A stretch of DNA of 64,000 nt from Daucus carota subsp. sativus (taxonomy: Eukaryota; Streptophyta; Magnoliopsida; Apiales; Apiaceae): assembly GCF_001625215.2 (NCBI RefSeq), contig NC_030384.2:25160527-25224526 (forward strand). The letters are read 5' to 3'. The notes under the pieces are model-generated. The model worked only from the letters and a program-made list of their open reading frames with translations, was not told where the DNA came from and ran no database searches. Made by a program: the position numbers and the translations under genes. Every line of letters starts with the position of its first letter. Position 1 is the first letter of the stretch. Positions 34,722 through 46,584 of this stretch are shown here, piece by piece.

Positions 34722-35640
34722 ATGTATAGTTATAATAACAAGCTTGCATGCATATCGGTTATAAATTCGTGCACAGATGCATTTTACAAGCAGATAGAGG
34801 TTAACAGTTCAAATGATTCTGGTGGGACTACAACACTACGAGACTGGAAAGAAAAGTTGGTCCTAGCGAACTGGACTCAGCTTGCAAAGAGAACTGATCT
34901 ACTCTCAATGAGTAGAATGCCTATTTGGAGGCTGGGAAAAGAGTGGATCCTCTCTCAAAGTCTATGAGGTTGAACTCCACAAAATGTTTTTATTACACTT
35001 GTTTGTATGCTGCTGGAATCATTTATGAATACGACCCTGAGAATAAAAACATAGCTGATTGTGCACGAGGATTGGATGTGGCCAAGTCAACAACTAAAAG
35101 CAAAAACAAGTTTTCAAGTTTGTTTTTCGATTGTTTGGGGCAATTATCAGAGATATAACCATTTTAAGTTGTATCATTAATTATCAAAAAATGAAAAAGG
35201 AAAGAAGATTATCAGCTTTGCGCAAAGAATATGCAAGGGGAGTGAAGGCAAAATTGTTGCTGCAACTGATTTCATATTGCTGCGCAATCAAAAGGTCCTC
35301 AAGAAAGAATTTGATTTTGGGGTAGGGGTAGGGGTGGGGGTGGGGGGTGATCTGGAGTGGTCTATCAAAGTTAATCTTTTGGATGGCACAATTGTCACAT
35401 TGAAACAACTTCTGGATATGGTTATAAATGGGGAAGATTGAGAATTCACAAAGGTGGCAGACATTTAGCAAAATCTTCTTCTATTAGAGGCTCTTGTGTT
35501 ACAAGTGACTCAATTAAAGGTAACAAAAGAAATCTTGTTTACGATTTCATGTCAAATGGTAGTTTAGATGAGTATTTTACTCAATTACGTAGGGAATTCT
35601 ATTGTAAGAAGCTATTGGTTGGACTCTGAGACCTGAGCAA
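34722..35640 (+). pseudogene. Receptor-like kinase pseudogene (At1g11050-like)
   Basis: Fragments of a receptor-like kinase occur in order across several frames. A cysteine-containing ectodomain-like part reads CLYAAGIIYEYDPENKNIAD (about 35000). A juxtamembrane part reads KKERRLSALRKEYARGVKAK (about 35190-35255). A degenerate ATP-binding lobe reads DGTIVTLKQLLDM (about 35378-35419). The hinge reads RGSCVTSDS then GNKRNLVYDFMSNGSLDEYF (about 35486-35580), which matches the GCxxxDD..RxLVYDYMSNGxLDDHL region of such kinases. In-frame stops, frame changes, a G-rich tract where the glycine loop should be (35319-35348), and the absence of the catalytic HRD and DFG regions show it is dead. The clade assignment rests on remembered motifs. 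Confidence 0.65.
35319..35348 (+). repeat. G-rich tract, potential G-quadruplex
   Basis: Five consecutive runs of four to six G separated by TA or T. It lies where the glycine-rich loop of the kinase pseudogene would be encoded. Confidence 0.8.
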
Positions 35641-36116
35641 AAATATTATTATTACCCTAGCAAAAGGACTGGTATATTTGCAAATGTAAACTCAAACCAG
35701 CTATTAATCACCACAATATAGAGACAACACAAACATGCTTCTGTATTGGAAAATGAAAGCTAGACAACCTGATTCGGATAAACCAACCAAATTATTAAAG
35801 GAGAATCAAATTTTACAACTATATTAAGTTGCTGGCACATGCAGATATTTAGCTCAAAAGAACACCTTTACGGACAATAATTATAATAGAATTATGGCAA
35901 GAAACCAATAATAGTTATAGTAACCACAGCATTAACTGTTCTGACCAGGGATTTAGATTTGCCGAAATAATTCAAATGTCACAAAAATACCCCATAAAAT
36001 GGTAGACAGTAAAACCATTAACATATTTAACATAGTTGGTACTACTTCGAAAGCAAAAGATAGCTAATATATGCGATACTACTATATTAAGACCTTCGAA
36101 TGCTTTCCACAAGTCT
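35641..36116. other. Spacer, probable 3' UTR of the GeBP gene at its right end
   Basis: No exon seen; AT-rich. The minus-strand GeBP transcript should end within its right part. Confidence 0.5.
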
Positions 36117-37097
36117 TCAAGGGTCTGAACTTAGCATCTGATCCAACAACACTTTAGCAAGCTTAGTCTTCAACTCCAACTTGTTAGCACACAACTGCAA
36201 CTCCTTAACCAACACATCCTTCCATTCCTTTTCCAAAGCCCTCATCTTTTCACCTGCATGCAACTTCAAATTTTTCATGCTCAGATCTTTCAATGCCTGC
36301 GGAAAACCAGCATCCGACTCCCATGCCCGACTCAAATTCGGATACAATTCCTTAAAATCCAAATCCTCACCCTCATTCTCCTTCCCATCCTCATCGTCCT
36401 CATTCCCTCCATCCTCCTCATTTGTCCCATTCTCCTTCCCACCGTCCTCATTCACTCCATCCTCCTCATTTATCCCGTTACTCGTGTCCTTCTCCTTCCT
36501 GCCGTTCTCAATCACTCCATCCTCATTGATCTCGATACTCGCATCCTTCTCCCTGCTAGCAGCATTACCCTGATTGTCATCCCCTTCGCCCCAAAACTTA
36601 TCAGAAAGCCGAAACAATTCCTCTTCAATGGGTTTGACAAACACAGCATCAGAATCTTTGAGAGACTTATACTTCCTCTTCAGCGTCTTAATCTTCTCCT
36701 TCAACTGAGTAAGAGACACTTTGGCCTGGAGAGAATCCTTCACATACTCAAAAAACGCCTCGTAATCAGAACGCGGGTCCTCATCATACTCCAACTCATA
36801 ATCAATTAGTCCTTGCACGATAGCAATTGCATCTTCATCGCTCCAAACCCGCTTCACACTCGAATTCTTCTCAACCCTAGCCTTCTTGCTCACACCGACC
36901 TTTTCCTCCTTTTCAGAACCCCTCTTCCTGCTTCGTTTCGGGTCGGGTTTTGACCCGGATTTCTGCTTCGGATCCGGAGTCGCTGTGCGTTTGACAGGAG
37001 ATCTCTCCGACTCAGACGACGCTGCATGCTCTTCAACGGCGTCGTTTTGGGAGGGCTGCGAAATAGTCGCAGGAGGCGATCGCTGCTTTCGAGCCAT
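36117..37097 (-). CDS. GeBP/STKL-type DNA-binding protein
   Basis: A single uninterrupted minus-strand exon of 326 residues, as is usual for the plant-specific GLABROUS1 enhancer-binding protein (GeBP) family. The N terminus is basic and low complexity with nuclear-localisation-like clusters (KRSRKRGSEKEEK, VSKKARVEK). It is followed at about residues 82-172 by the family's Myb-like DUF573 domain: KRVWSDEDAIAIVQGLIDYE, then a central aromatic-rich helix and LKEKIKTLKRKYKSLKDSD. Residues about 185-245 are a strongly acidic stretch built from degenerate NEEDG/KEN repeats. The C terminus (LEKEWKDVLVKELQL, then ANKLELKTKLAKVLLDQML) has heptad-spaced leucines like the family's dimerisation region. 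Members are nuclear regulators of cytokinin response and leaf-cell fate; which one this is cannot be told. The ATG is well placed and nothing is broken. Confidence 0.88.
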   Translation of the reverse strand: MARKQRSPPATISQPSQNDAVEEHAASSESERSPVKRTATPDPKQKSGSKPDPKRSRKRGSEKEEKVGVSKKARVEKNSSVKRVWSDEDAIAIVQGLIDYELEYDEDPRSDYEAFFEYVKDSLQAKVSLTQLKEKIKTLKRKYKSLKDSDAVFVKPIEEELFRLSDKFWGEGDDNQGNAASREKDASIEINEDGVIENGRKEKDTSNGINEEDGVNEDGGKENGTNEEDGGNEDDEDGKENEGEDLDFKELYPNLSRAWESDAGFPQALKDLSMKNLKLHAGEKMRALEKEWKDVLVKELQLCANKLELKTKLAKVLLDQMLSSDP

Positions 37098-37129
37098 TGT
37101 GTTTTGAGAGTGTGTGTTTGTGTTGTTGC

Positions 37130-37136
37130 TTATAAA
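37130..37136 (-). promoter_or_regulatory. TATA-like element of the GeBP gene
   Basis: The minus strand reads TTTATAAG about 35 bp upstream of the ATG; if used, the leader would be very short. A more distal start is equally possible. Confidence 0.25.
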
Positions 37137-38543
37137 CTCACTACTCAGAGACTCTTGAGTTCTCTCACACCAGTACTTCTTGCCCTAGGAATTTGAATTT
37201 ATTTGGAACATTTCTATCATCTTTGTTAACTCTCTCTTATTTTTAATTATTTTGACTGAATAATTACATATATTATACTTTTTAAAAAATTTAATTTTTT
37301 TTTTGACAAATATGACTTATAGAAGATCAATAAAAAATAATAAATTTTACAATCCAATCAACCAACCTAAAGATGCGTGTTAAAAATCAAAACATCAAGA
37401 AAAATAAAATAAAAAGAGTATTAGAATAAAATGGAGTTCATACAGTAATACGAAATCCTCTAATAAGTTATAGAAAATAAAATTTTGTAAACAAACATAA
37501 TTAGATGCAACTCAAATGAAACTCTAGTACTTCGAATTTTTCAGAAAACAAATTATTTTGAATTGATTGTCAAATAAAAAAAGATTCATATAGTTATTTT
37601 TGATTGAAAACCCAATTTTCATAAATAGTTTTTGAATTAATGAAATCTCTACTTAATTCTTTTTTTTTTGATTTTTGACTAGTCAAATTGCCATATTTTT
37701 GAATCGACAACTAACTATATTTTGACCAGAACTTAATAATATAATCCTAAATTTCTCCTACCTTTTAATGTTTAGTCAAAAATCAGTCAATTTGTTTTTT
37801 TAAAAACGTAAAGTGACGTGGAATCTGGAGCAGATTACAATCATAATAATTTTAATAAATGCCATTGATTTCCTAGCAGCTAATAACTCGATCACCCAAC
37901 GATCGTTTTGCAATGTTTTCAACACTGCAACGGTGTCTTGCCATACATTACATTACATCACCTCATTTTGAGCGAGATATGACTATATGGACGTTGTAAA
38001 ATGCAATATGTGCGTGCGGTACAAGTTGGTTTACTGGATCACTTGGGTAAAGTTACAAATACTGGATTCGCAGGAAAAAAAAATAGTAATAATAATAAGG
38101 TCAAAAAGGTTTAATCTATGCAGGTGCCAATCAAAGAAAGTAGAGCAAAAGCGAAATAGACAAACCAACCTTCCGACTAAACTGAATAAACAAGAACAAT
38201 GCAAAACCACATTTGTGAATATGGGGACTCCTACACAAACGTTTCATACCCATGAATACTCTGATTAAGGATCATGGCCATGTCTACAGCGCAATGAACT
38301 GGCACAACCCCTTACACGGTAATTGCCTAGTTGATTCCTACCTTGATAGTCGTCCCCACTGTTCCACCACTACAGAAAAAAAAAAAGTTCCCTAAACATG
38401 TCCGCAGATACCTTTGACGTTTGAATAGAAAACTAACATGTAATTAACCAACAACTTGAATCGAAATTGAGCTAGCAATAAAATGTACAATAGCAAGACT
38501 GCTAAATTTACTGCTTTCTGGCTATAATTCGAGTGCTCAAACA
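37137..38543. other. Gene-free region between GeBP and asparagine synthetase
   Basis: AT-rich, with a T-run followed by gacaaatatgactta at 37294-37320. No supported exon. The 3' UTR of asparagine synthetase is expected at the right end. Confidence 0.5.
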
Positions 38544-41500
38544 TTAGGCTTTACTTTCCTCATAAGCAGACTCATGAACACCAAGAGCAGCTCGGCCAGA
38601 TGGATCAGGGTTTTTTGACCAAGACGCATCCCATTCCATTGCTTTAGCTGTACTGCAAGCCACACTTGGACCTCCCGGAACTGTTGACCTGGCAGCATTC
38701 TGCTCATATAGATCGGACAAAAGTGAGATGAAGAACGGTTCAATTAAAACATTTAAAGATGAGTGGATGCAGACGCCACCTTAGGAAAGAATTTCTCAAA
38801 TATAGTTCGGTAATAATATGCCTCTTTTGTTGTAGGAGTGTTTTCAGGGTAAATGTAGCTGGCCTTCAGCAACATCGCATCCGTAACCTGAAATAACTCA
38901 TGTAGTTAACTAATTAGCAATGGAGAAGTAATATTTAAGAAAATAGGAAATGTAAGCATACAACTGTTTGCAACCATAAAATATAAGGTCGAATACCTGC
39001 TGGTTTGCATGATCTTTCAAACCATCAATCCAACTGTACCCAACTCCATCACTGAATTGTTCCTTCTGTCTGTACAAGATGTGCTAAGACCAATACAGCA
39101 CCCTCAGCAACTCCATCACGGTAGTATGTAGTCCAGTATTTACAAACATACAAGAAAAAGACAAACCTTTGGCAGATATGGATTCTGATCATCATCGAAT
39201 GCATGGCGTAATATCCACTTCTCAATCCTTTTCAGATCAGGCCGAATCTGTAATTTATTAATATATGTAGGGATTTTAAAGTTACGAAGCAAATTTATTT
39301 TTTGGAATCCCAACAAACAAATTAATAAAGAGAATCATATGTTACATTGTTTGGTGTATACACTCCGACAATCGACAAAGTTCAATTAGCTAAAATAATT
39401 TACCAGATTACAAGAGGACATTTATACAATATTACCAGTTACCACAATACTTTAATGAGGCAATCACTTAACTGTGGCATGATGATTACAACAATGATTT
39501 CAAGATAATGCTGGCAAGCAAATTATATGATTGCATGAAATTCTTCCATTAAAAGACTTGAGATGAGTATGCTAAAGTTAAAACAATGGACAAACACTAA
39601 CATACTTTAGTAATATGTTTTATAAGGTTGAAGATTAGAAAGCCACCATATTACAATGATAAGTATAATTTTGTTTGACAACAACCTAAATGCAAACCCC
39701 ACTAGTAACCCTGCTTGAATTGTTTTTATCAGTATAATGTCACAACCATATCAGAAACTATGCCAAAGAGAGGAGAATAAAAAACTTTCAGAAGTTATAT
39801 ACTTTACCATTTTCCACTCAGGATCAATACTCATTGCGACGTCAATGAACTCTTTGTCCAAAAAGGGTACACGGGCCTCAAGACCCCAAGCTGAAGTTGA
39901 TTTATTTGCCCTCAAGCAGTCATACAAATGGAGAGCCTTAATCTGATCGAAAATCCAACTAGCAATCAGACATACAACTTCTCTGAAATCTAATACGCAT
40001 AGCAAAAGGTTACAATACCTTTCGACATGTTTCTTGATGAAACTCCTCCTTGTTAGGAGCCTTGTGAAAATATAAGTACCCGCCAAATATCTCATCTGAA
40101 CCTTCCCCAGACAGAACCATCTTTACTCCTAAAGATTTGATCTTTCGAGACATAAGAAACATTGGTGTGCTAGCTCTGACGGTGGTAACATCATATGTTT
40201 CTATATGATAGATGACCTCCTCAAGTGCATCTATACCTTCCTGATACAGCAAAAATTATCAGTATCTAACCATGGTGCACTGATTTACAGGACAGATGCT
40301 TACTATGCTGGAAAAAACTTGCCTGAACTGTAAAATGAAACTCATGGTGGCGTGTGTGAAGATAATCTGCAACTTCTCTGGCAGCTTTCAGATCTGGAGA
40401 ACCCTGAAAGATGAAATTAAAATCGAATATGAGGTTTAAAATATTCTAGCTTTTGTTTGCGTAACAAATAGTATAAACATAAAGCAACTGAGTATAACTT
40501 AACATATAAGGTTAAAAAGTATATGAAACAAGCTTGAATAGTTTAAACACTCGCATCAAATGTATTTAACAAGCACGCAATCATTTATCTATTGGATTGT
40601 GTTTCTATTTCCTCAGATATAATATTATATATCTGTGTGTGTGTGTGTGCTCGCGCGCGCGTGTGTGTGTGTTTGCATGCTCGCCAGTAATTACCCGAAA
40701 ATAGAGTTAGCAAGAGTACAGATAAAATAGGTCCAATATAGGAAATGCGAATATACAACAGCCAAGCTAAGCATACCAGTAGATCTACAGAACCCTAATC
40801 CCTTGATTCCACAAGAATCGTAGTTTTCTCCCAGAAAGTCACAGTTAATATAATACGAAAAACTAATTAGTAACTAAATAAATAGTATGATAGATAAAAT
40901 GCATAATCTGATAATTATGATAGAACAAAATAGAACAATGTACGCAAATTATTATTACTTTTAACAGTATCATGTTATCACCAGTAGGCTTTAAATGATC
41001 AAATTTACAGGTAACTCATTTTGCAAGTTGGGTTTTTCAGCAAAGAGGGTAGTATATTTTTAGCCGTCTGATAGAATACTAGCTTTACTTGGAGCTGTTC
41101 CTAGAAACGACAGAATATATAATTTACATTTCTTGTTTACTTATTTTACAATATTTTTATTGCACGTACTCGATGTTTCAGAAAAGGGAGCCCAAGGAAG
41201 ACATCAAATACTATTCAACATCTATCTTATGAACAAGTGTGTAGCTCTATTAATACAGCCCCAGACATATGAATGTAGGTATTGCTGTTCATAAATGTAC
41301 GGACCACAAGATGTAGCTTAAACCAATACTTGAACATTGAGGGAAGACATACCGCAATTTGATTAAAATACTACGTACACATCCAAATTCAATCCACAGG
41401 GGTAAGAAAAAAGATCCTTTTGAATTTCTAGGAACCTATTACTAAAGCATTATATTGCGTTATAATTGGCATCAAAATGAAATATTAATAGCAATTATTA

Positions 41501-44500
41501 TATTAGTAATCTCCCGCCCTTGTTTTATCAAAAAAATGAACTCTAAAAGCCGCGATTTGACAAAAGTATCGTCACCTTCAAGCCAACACAGAATGTATGT
41601 AACTGAGACCCCCACTGACAGGCAGCTTCTGAATCAAGCATGTAGCGTGAAGCCACTGCAGCAACAAGTGATGAATCCAGTCCCCCTGATAAGAGTACAC
41701 CAAATGGTACGTCTGTCATAAGTCTCTTAGTCACAGCCTGCAATACATTCGATAGGAAATCCACATGAGTTACATATTCATAAACAATATAAACCTGCAT
41801 GCTTAAATGAAGAAAGAACTTAGATAGTACAAGTGTTTGTATATATAGAGAACTATTATGAAAAACGAAAGCAGGCTGACTCCTGCTCAACACAAATAGC
41901 ACGAACCATGTCACAATAACACAAAGAAAGAAAGCCTAGAATGCAGTGAAATTGTATGAGTTGCAGAGTGAAACATGCAATGCAATATTGATCATCTAGT
42001 CACAAATATAAGGAAAACAAACCAGCTCACTGTCTCTTTTCTTCCGAATGCAACTGACCAGATATATATACACAGTAGGATTTAGGTTTCAAGCGTTTAC
42101 CATTATCATAATTTTCAGAATATGTAATACAGTTTTTATAAAAGGATTTGGAACTTCATTTGTACAGAATTTGCTAAAGCTAGTGGGAAAATTTGATATT
42201 CACACTCTAAAAGCTCTCAAAAGTAATGTTGACGCTTGACGGTAAATTATCAGGGATAAAAGATAGTAAAAAACCTTCTCAAAAGCCCTACGTAACACTA
42301 GGGGATCATAAGGAGTTGAAGGGATATCTTCTGAGTACCAAGGTGGGTTGTACCACCTTCTTATTTCACCTGTTGACATAAAAAAAAAATTAGGAGCTCA
42401 TGATAAAACTTAATAACACAGAAAAGGTATGATCAGGGTGGTAACAGTGAAGACAAACTCTACTCTCGAGGTTTGTTGCTTTCCAGGACATCAATCTACA
42501 CAGGACTCCAACTTATCAAATAAGTAACTCTAAGCAATGATATAACCAAGAACATTATAAATTATTATTTTGTAGAAAATGGCACTAAAATACAAACCCA
42601 AAATAAGAGATGAGACAAATAAGCAAAAGTGCACATAAAAGAGAAAAAAATTTGAATTGTAGACGTGCAGCAAAGAATCCAATAGTAATTAGTAAGGCTG
42701 CTGCATTTACCAGTTTTGCTAGAATAAATATGGCCAGGAAGAAAAGACATGAATCGTTCACAATCATCACTCAAAGCCTTCATTTCTGAAGCAAACCAAA
42801 CCGACCCTGCAAAAAAGGTATAACTCTCAGATAATATTCTTCTAAAAGTATAATTTTGTTACATTTGTGTACAGGAAATGAAAAGTAAAAGATTACTGAA
42901 CTGAAAAACTGTTCCGGTACTAGGATAAATGAAAACAAAATGCAGATGAAACCATTCAGTTGGGCATGTTATCAAAATTGTATTTGGGTTATGAAATGTC
43001 TCTTATCTATAAGTTAGTTACAAGTTCAATAAAGAAGAAAAGCTAATTTCACTTTGAGAAGATAGTATTAGCAGGTGTCGGTAGAGAGAAAAAGCTATTT
43101 GCGCTAAGAGAAGATGGTATTAGCAGGTGTCGGTAGGGAAGAAAAGAGTAGCTATATTAACTTAACTTCGTACTTTTAGAATTATTATTAGGCAACTCAA
43201 CTTTTAGTCAACTAACTGAAACACTTTTAAACTCGAGCAGTAGAAAATGACAAATTAGAGAATACGTATACTCTGTAATCTGAACTGTTAATGAAGCTCA
43301 ATTCTACGACTATAGAGGTCCACGATTTAAGCCAACCAAAATTAATAAAATGATACAAACATTAGCCATATCAGCCAATATAAGCTCATAAGTAAACATA
43401 TATTTGTCTTCTAAATTATTTTTTCAAAAGGGAATAGTGTAATATGTACCCATAAATTCAGGAACATAATGATACTAAATTTGTAAAACATACAAAAGAT
43501 TAGTCTTTTCCTGTGAATTCCCCCAAAAAATAAAGTTCTCAAATTAATTTTAAGCAAAAAGATAGTAAATTTGCAGTGATAAAGATTTTATATTATCTCA
43601 ACTATCAAGTTACTAGTATGATAGGTATATATATATATATCACCTCTGATGCAAGTTCAGCATGCAAGTTTAAGAGAAAACATATAAACACAAAACAGTG
43701 AAAATCCAGATGGTGAAAAAAGGAAATTGAAACCAGCTAAAACAGAATAAACGAGCTTCTATATACACAGACGACACAGATTGCAACAAGCAAACATCTC
43801 TGAGTGATCCCTAGCAATGTAGCATAGTGGATAACCCAGAAGTATCAAGACTTCGAGCCTCGGTAAAGGCATTTGTGTGTAATTAAATTCGTGTAATTGA
43901 CCATACCCAGCAAAAACATCTCGGAGTGAGGTGAAGTGCTTTTACAATCACTTTCCGAAATACTTACCGTCAAGTCCCCAGCCAATGTAAAGCGGGGTGA
44001 TACCAATAGCATCCCTTGCAGCAATGTAACTTTTGTCACGGGTGTCAAGAAGTACAAATGAGAACATTCCATCCAACATATTAACAAAATCTTCTCCATG
44101 TTCTTCGTACTGCCAATGATCAACAATCAAGTCTTTATAAGTATATATAAATGTCCGTCATCCCTTCCTCCCTCTTTATAAGTATAACAGAGACAGATAC
44201 CTAGATATGGACATACTGATAGATACATACACATATAGAGAGAAAGAATTTTTGGTAGTTTGTAATCCTGAATACATCATAGCATATTACTAATCACAAA
44301 GATCACTGTAAATTGCAGAGCACTTACAAGATGAGCAATCACTTCACAGTCACTTCCGGTACGAAATTGGTGATTCTTCAAACCTTCCCTAAGAGCTTTA
44401 TGGTTGTAGATTTCCCCATTTACCTACAGTCAGATGTGCAAGGATCAAACATGTAGCTAAGATAGGAATGAGAGATTACTAAAACGAAGATATTAATGTT

Positions 44501-46423
44501 ACAACAAAACAGCAGGCACTTTAAATGCAAATGTCTAAAATGTAATCTAGAGCCTGTACTGAAGCATATTCAACACTTGTTTAGCAATTATAAGTAAATG
44601 GTAATACAGCCTAATTTGATATGATCTATGTACAAATGAACTACAAGTTCACAAAACTAAATCATCAATGAATTTATAGTTTATAACAGAGAAGATTAAA
44701 ACTTGAACCACAACTGATAGTCCAAACTAATTAACAGAATAGGTATGTCTAGCAGCAGTTATCAGTAACTCACAATTTAACTTCCAATGCGTTGCATATT
44801 CTAATTCCACTATCATAATTATTCTACATTCACAACATCTTAATTATTTAATTTAGGAAATCTTTATACAAAATCATAAATTATTTATTTTTTTTTTTTT
44901 TGACAGAAGATACAAAATCATTAATGATTGACCAAAAACAAGGATTTCAAATAAATATATCACCAATTCTGTGCAAGGCACAGACTGTACCTAACGAATA
45001 TAAAAAAAGTATGTGTGCAATAAAATACAGAATTTAAGTGTATATACTCATGGGTTTAAAATTAAGTGAATTATAATGAATCTCAGCACACCAATAAATC
45101 TCTCCTATATTACGAAGGATACAAGTATAAGAGAGAGACATTAATCCATTACCGTTACAATAACTGTCTTGTCTTCGTTATATAGTGGCTGATCTCCAGA
45201 AGCAGGATCAACAATAGCTAATCTCTGATGAGCAAGAAAACAATCCTGATAACAATGCAATCCACTCCAATCTGGGCCTCTATGTCGCAGCCTACATTTG
45301 CCAACAATGATTGAGGAAGGAAAAGTAGCATTTTTAATTGTACCAAGTCAAATATAGTTTGGCAGATAGGTGGATGACTGAAGAAAGAAGCAGAACGGCA
45401 TCCATATAAATTGCAGACTGAGACAACTTTGTAAAGTAACTAGAGCCACTAATAGCAAATTAGCAACCAGTTCACTAACTTATATTTTAGCATTTAGATG
45501 TTTAATGTTTATTTAGAATTCGTACACTGCTAACGTTACTTGATATCCTCATCACCCTACAAAGTGAACATCATTTCAAAAGGAAGCTGCCAATTTTGAC
45601 TGTCCTGAAAAAGTTTACAGCCAGCTGCAATTATTCATAGTACTACCACTATGTACAAAGGCTATGCACATTAACTCTTTATATGATGCACAGTTGATTT
45701 ATTTTCCAGCTCTAACCTGCATTATCTGATTATAGTGTTAGTACTCGTCTTAACAACATTTTTACAGACATTTCTATCGAGAAGCTCCAATTTTTAAAGA
45801 CAATAGTTTAGCTGTTTAGATAAATTAATTTCCACCCAAAGCTAAGACGCCACGTCTAATCGAGTTAACGATTTGAAATACTTTGTTGTGCACATATATA
45901 TTAATTTCCCTTAATTCCTCCATTTCATTTACAACATATCTATAAAAGAGCTCTATTTCATCAATTCGGTGTCCCTGCCGATAATTGCTCACTCCTTCCC
46001 ACTAAATTTCTTAATTTCACAACATCATCATTAAGAAATCCGCAAATTTTCCACTCCTCTTCTGCCCTTTCCTCACCCTTTAATCCAATTCACAAATCTT
46101 CATTCCACTCTACATTCGCACAATCACTTACACACATAACACAATAGATCAATTGCCTCAACAATACCTTAATCGAATTCGGAAAAAAACCCATCCTCCA
46201 CAGCATTTCCAACACACATTTATCAAATAACCAATACTCACAAACAATCAGCAACACATATCACATCTATATACTACGAATTCAACAAACAAAAAATATA
46301 TAAAATGAAAAAAAAAAAAAGACAGAACATAAAAATGAAGTACCTTCTGGAGAGTTCGATGATTCTGGAGCGCTTAGAGTGAGAGCTATCAACGCAGCCA
46401 AACACAGCGAGTATTCCACACAT
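38544..46423 (-). CDS. ASN: Asparagine synthetase (glutamine-hydrolysing)
   Basis: Fourteen minus-strand exons: 46423-46344, 45291-45153, 44423-44328, 44109-43968, 42806-42711, 42369-42275, 41737-41576, 40403-40323, 40240-40019, 39942-39808, 39247-39167, 39083-38997, 38887-38780 and 38699-38544. They join to 1680 nt (559 residues), slightly shorter at the C terminus than the usual about 580. The enzyme makes asparagine from aspartate, glutamine and ATP in the cytosol. [10 protein letters not shown] carries the nucleophile Cys2 of the glutaminase domain; [22 protein letters not shown] and [10 protein letters not shown] are its other landmarks. The synthetase domain has the ATP pyrophosphatase loop LLSGGLDSS at residues 232-240, followed by [60 protein letters not shown] and [20 protein letters not shown]. 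The intron after exon 8 uses a GC donor. Introns carry a (TG)n(CG)n microsatellite and a 52-bp duplication. The gene appears intact; which of the plant ASN1/2/3 types it is was not settled. Confidence 0.93.
40627..40675. repeat. TG/CG microsatellite in ASN intron 7
   Basis: A run of TG repeats, then CG repeats, then TG repeats again: alternating purine-pyrimidine sequence of the type prone to Z-DNA. It lies in the intron between exons 7 and 8. Confidence 0.9.
43052..43150. repeat. 52-bp tandem duplication in ASN intron 4
   Basis: The phrase tattagcaggtgtcggtag occurs at 43066 and 43118, within a unit of 52 bp that also repeats gagaagat and agaaaaagctat-like sequence. Copies differ at a few positions. 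Confidence 0.75.
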
Positions 46424-46473
46424 GTTTACAGAGCGAGAGAGACACGCGAACGAGGTAAGAGTGCGGTGGGTAG

Positions 46474-46480
46474 TATATAT
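46474..46480 (-). promoter_or_regulatory. Probable TATA box of asparagine synthetase
   Basis: The minus strand reads ATATATACTA about 51-57 bp upstream of the ATG. Only about 105 bp separate it from the Pack-MULE that begins at 46585. Confidence 0.5.
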
Positions 46481-46584
46481 GTGTGTCTGTGGGCTATGGC
46501 GGCTCAGTTACAGTCCCATTCAACTATCGTATGACTTTGTCGGATTCAGGGCTCTGCTTTTTTACTTTTTCCTTAAAAAATTAT

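Noticed and set aside
34722-35640. Intact receptor-like kinase gene with introns
   Set aside because: The fragments need several frame changes without splice sites, stops lie within conserved blocks, and the catalytic core is absent.
36181-36809. Two plus-strand open frames of 130 and 183 codons
   Set aside because: They lie antisense to the GeBP exon and arise from its Glu/Asp-rich codons read backwards; no start context or family match.
43815-43870. tRNA-like or SINE-like sequence (tagcatagtgg ... acttcgagcct)
   Set aside because: Resembles A- and B-box spacing only loosely; no cloverleaf could be drawn and there is no tail or target duplication.
44880-44925. Poly(T) run followed by gacagaagatacaaaatcattaatg, with a 12-bp direct repeat atacaaaatcat nearby
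   Set aside because: Considered as a severely truncated retroposon, but the repeat is not adjacent to the T-run, so the footprint does not fit.
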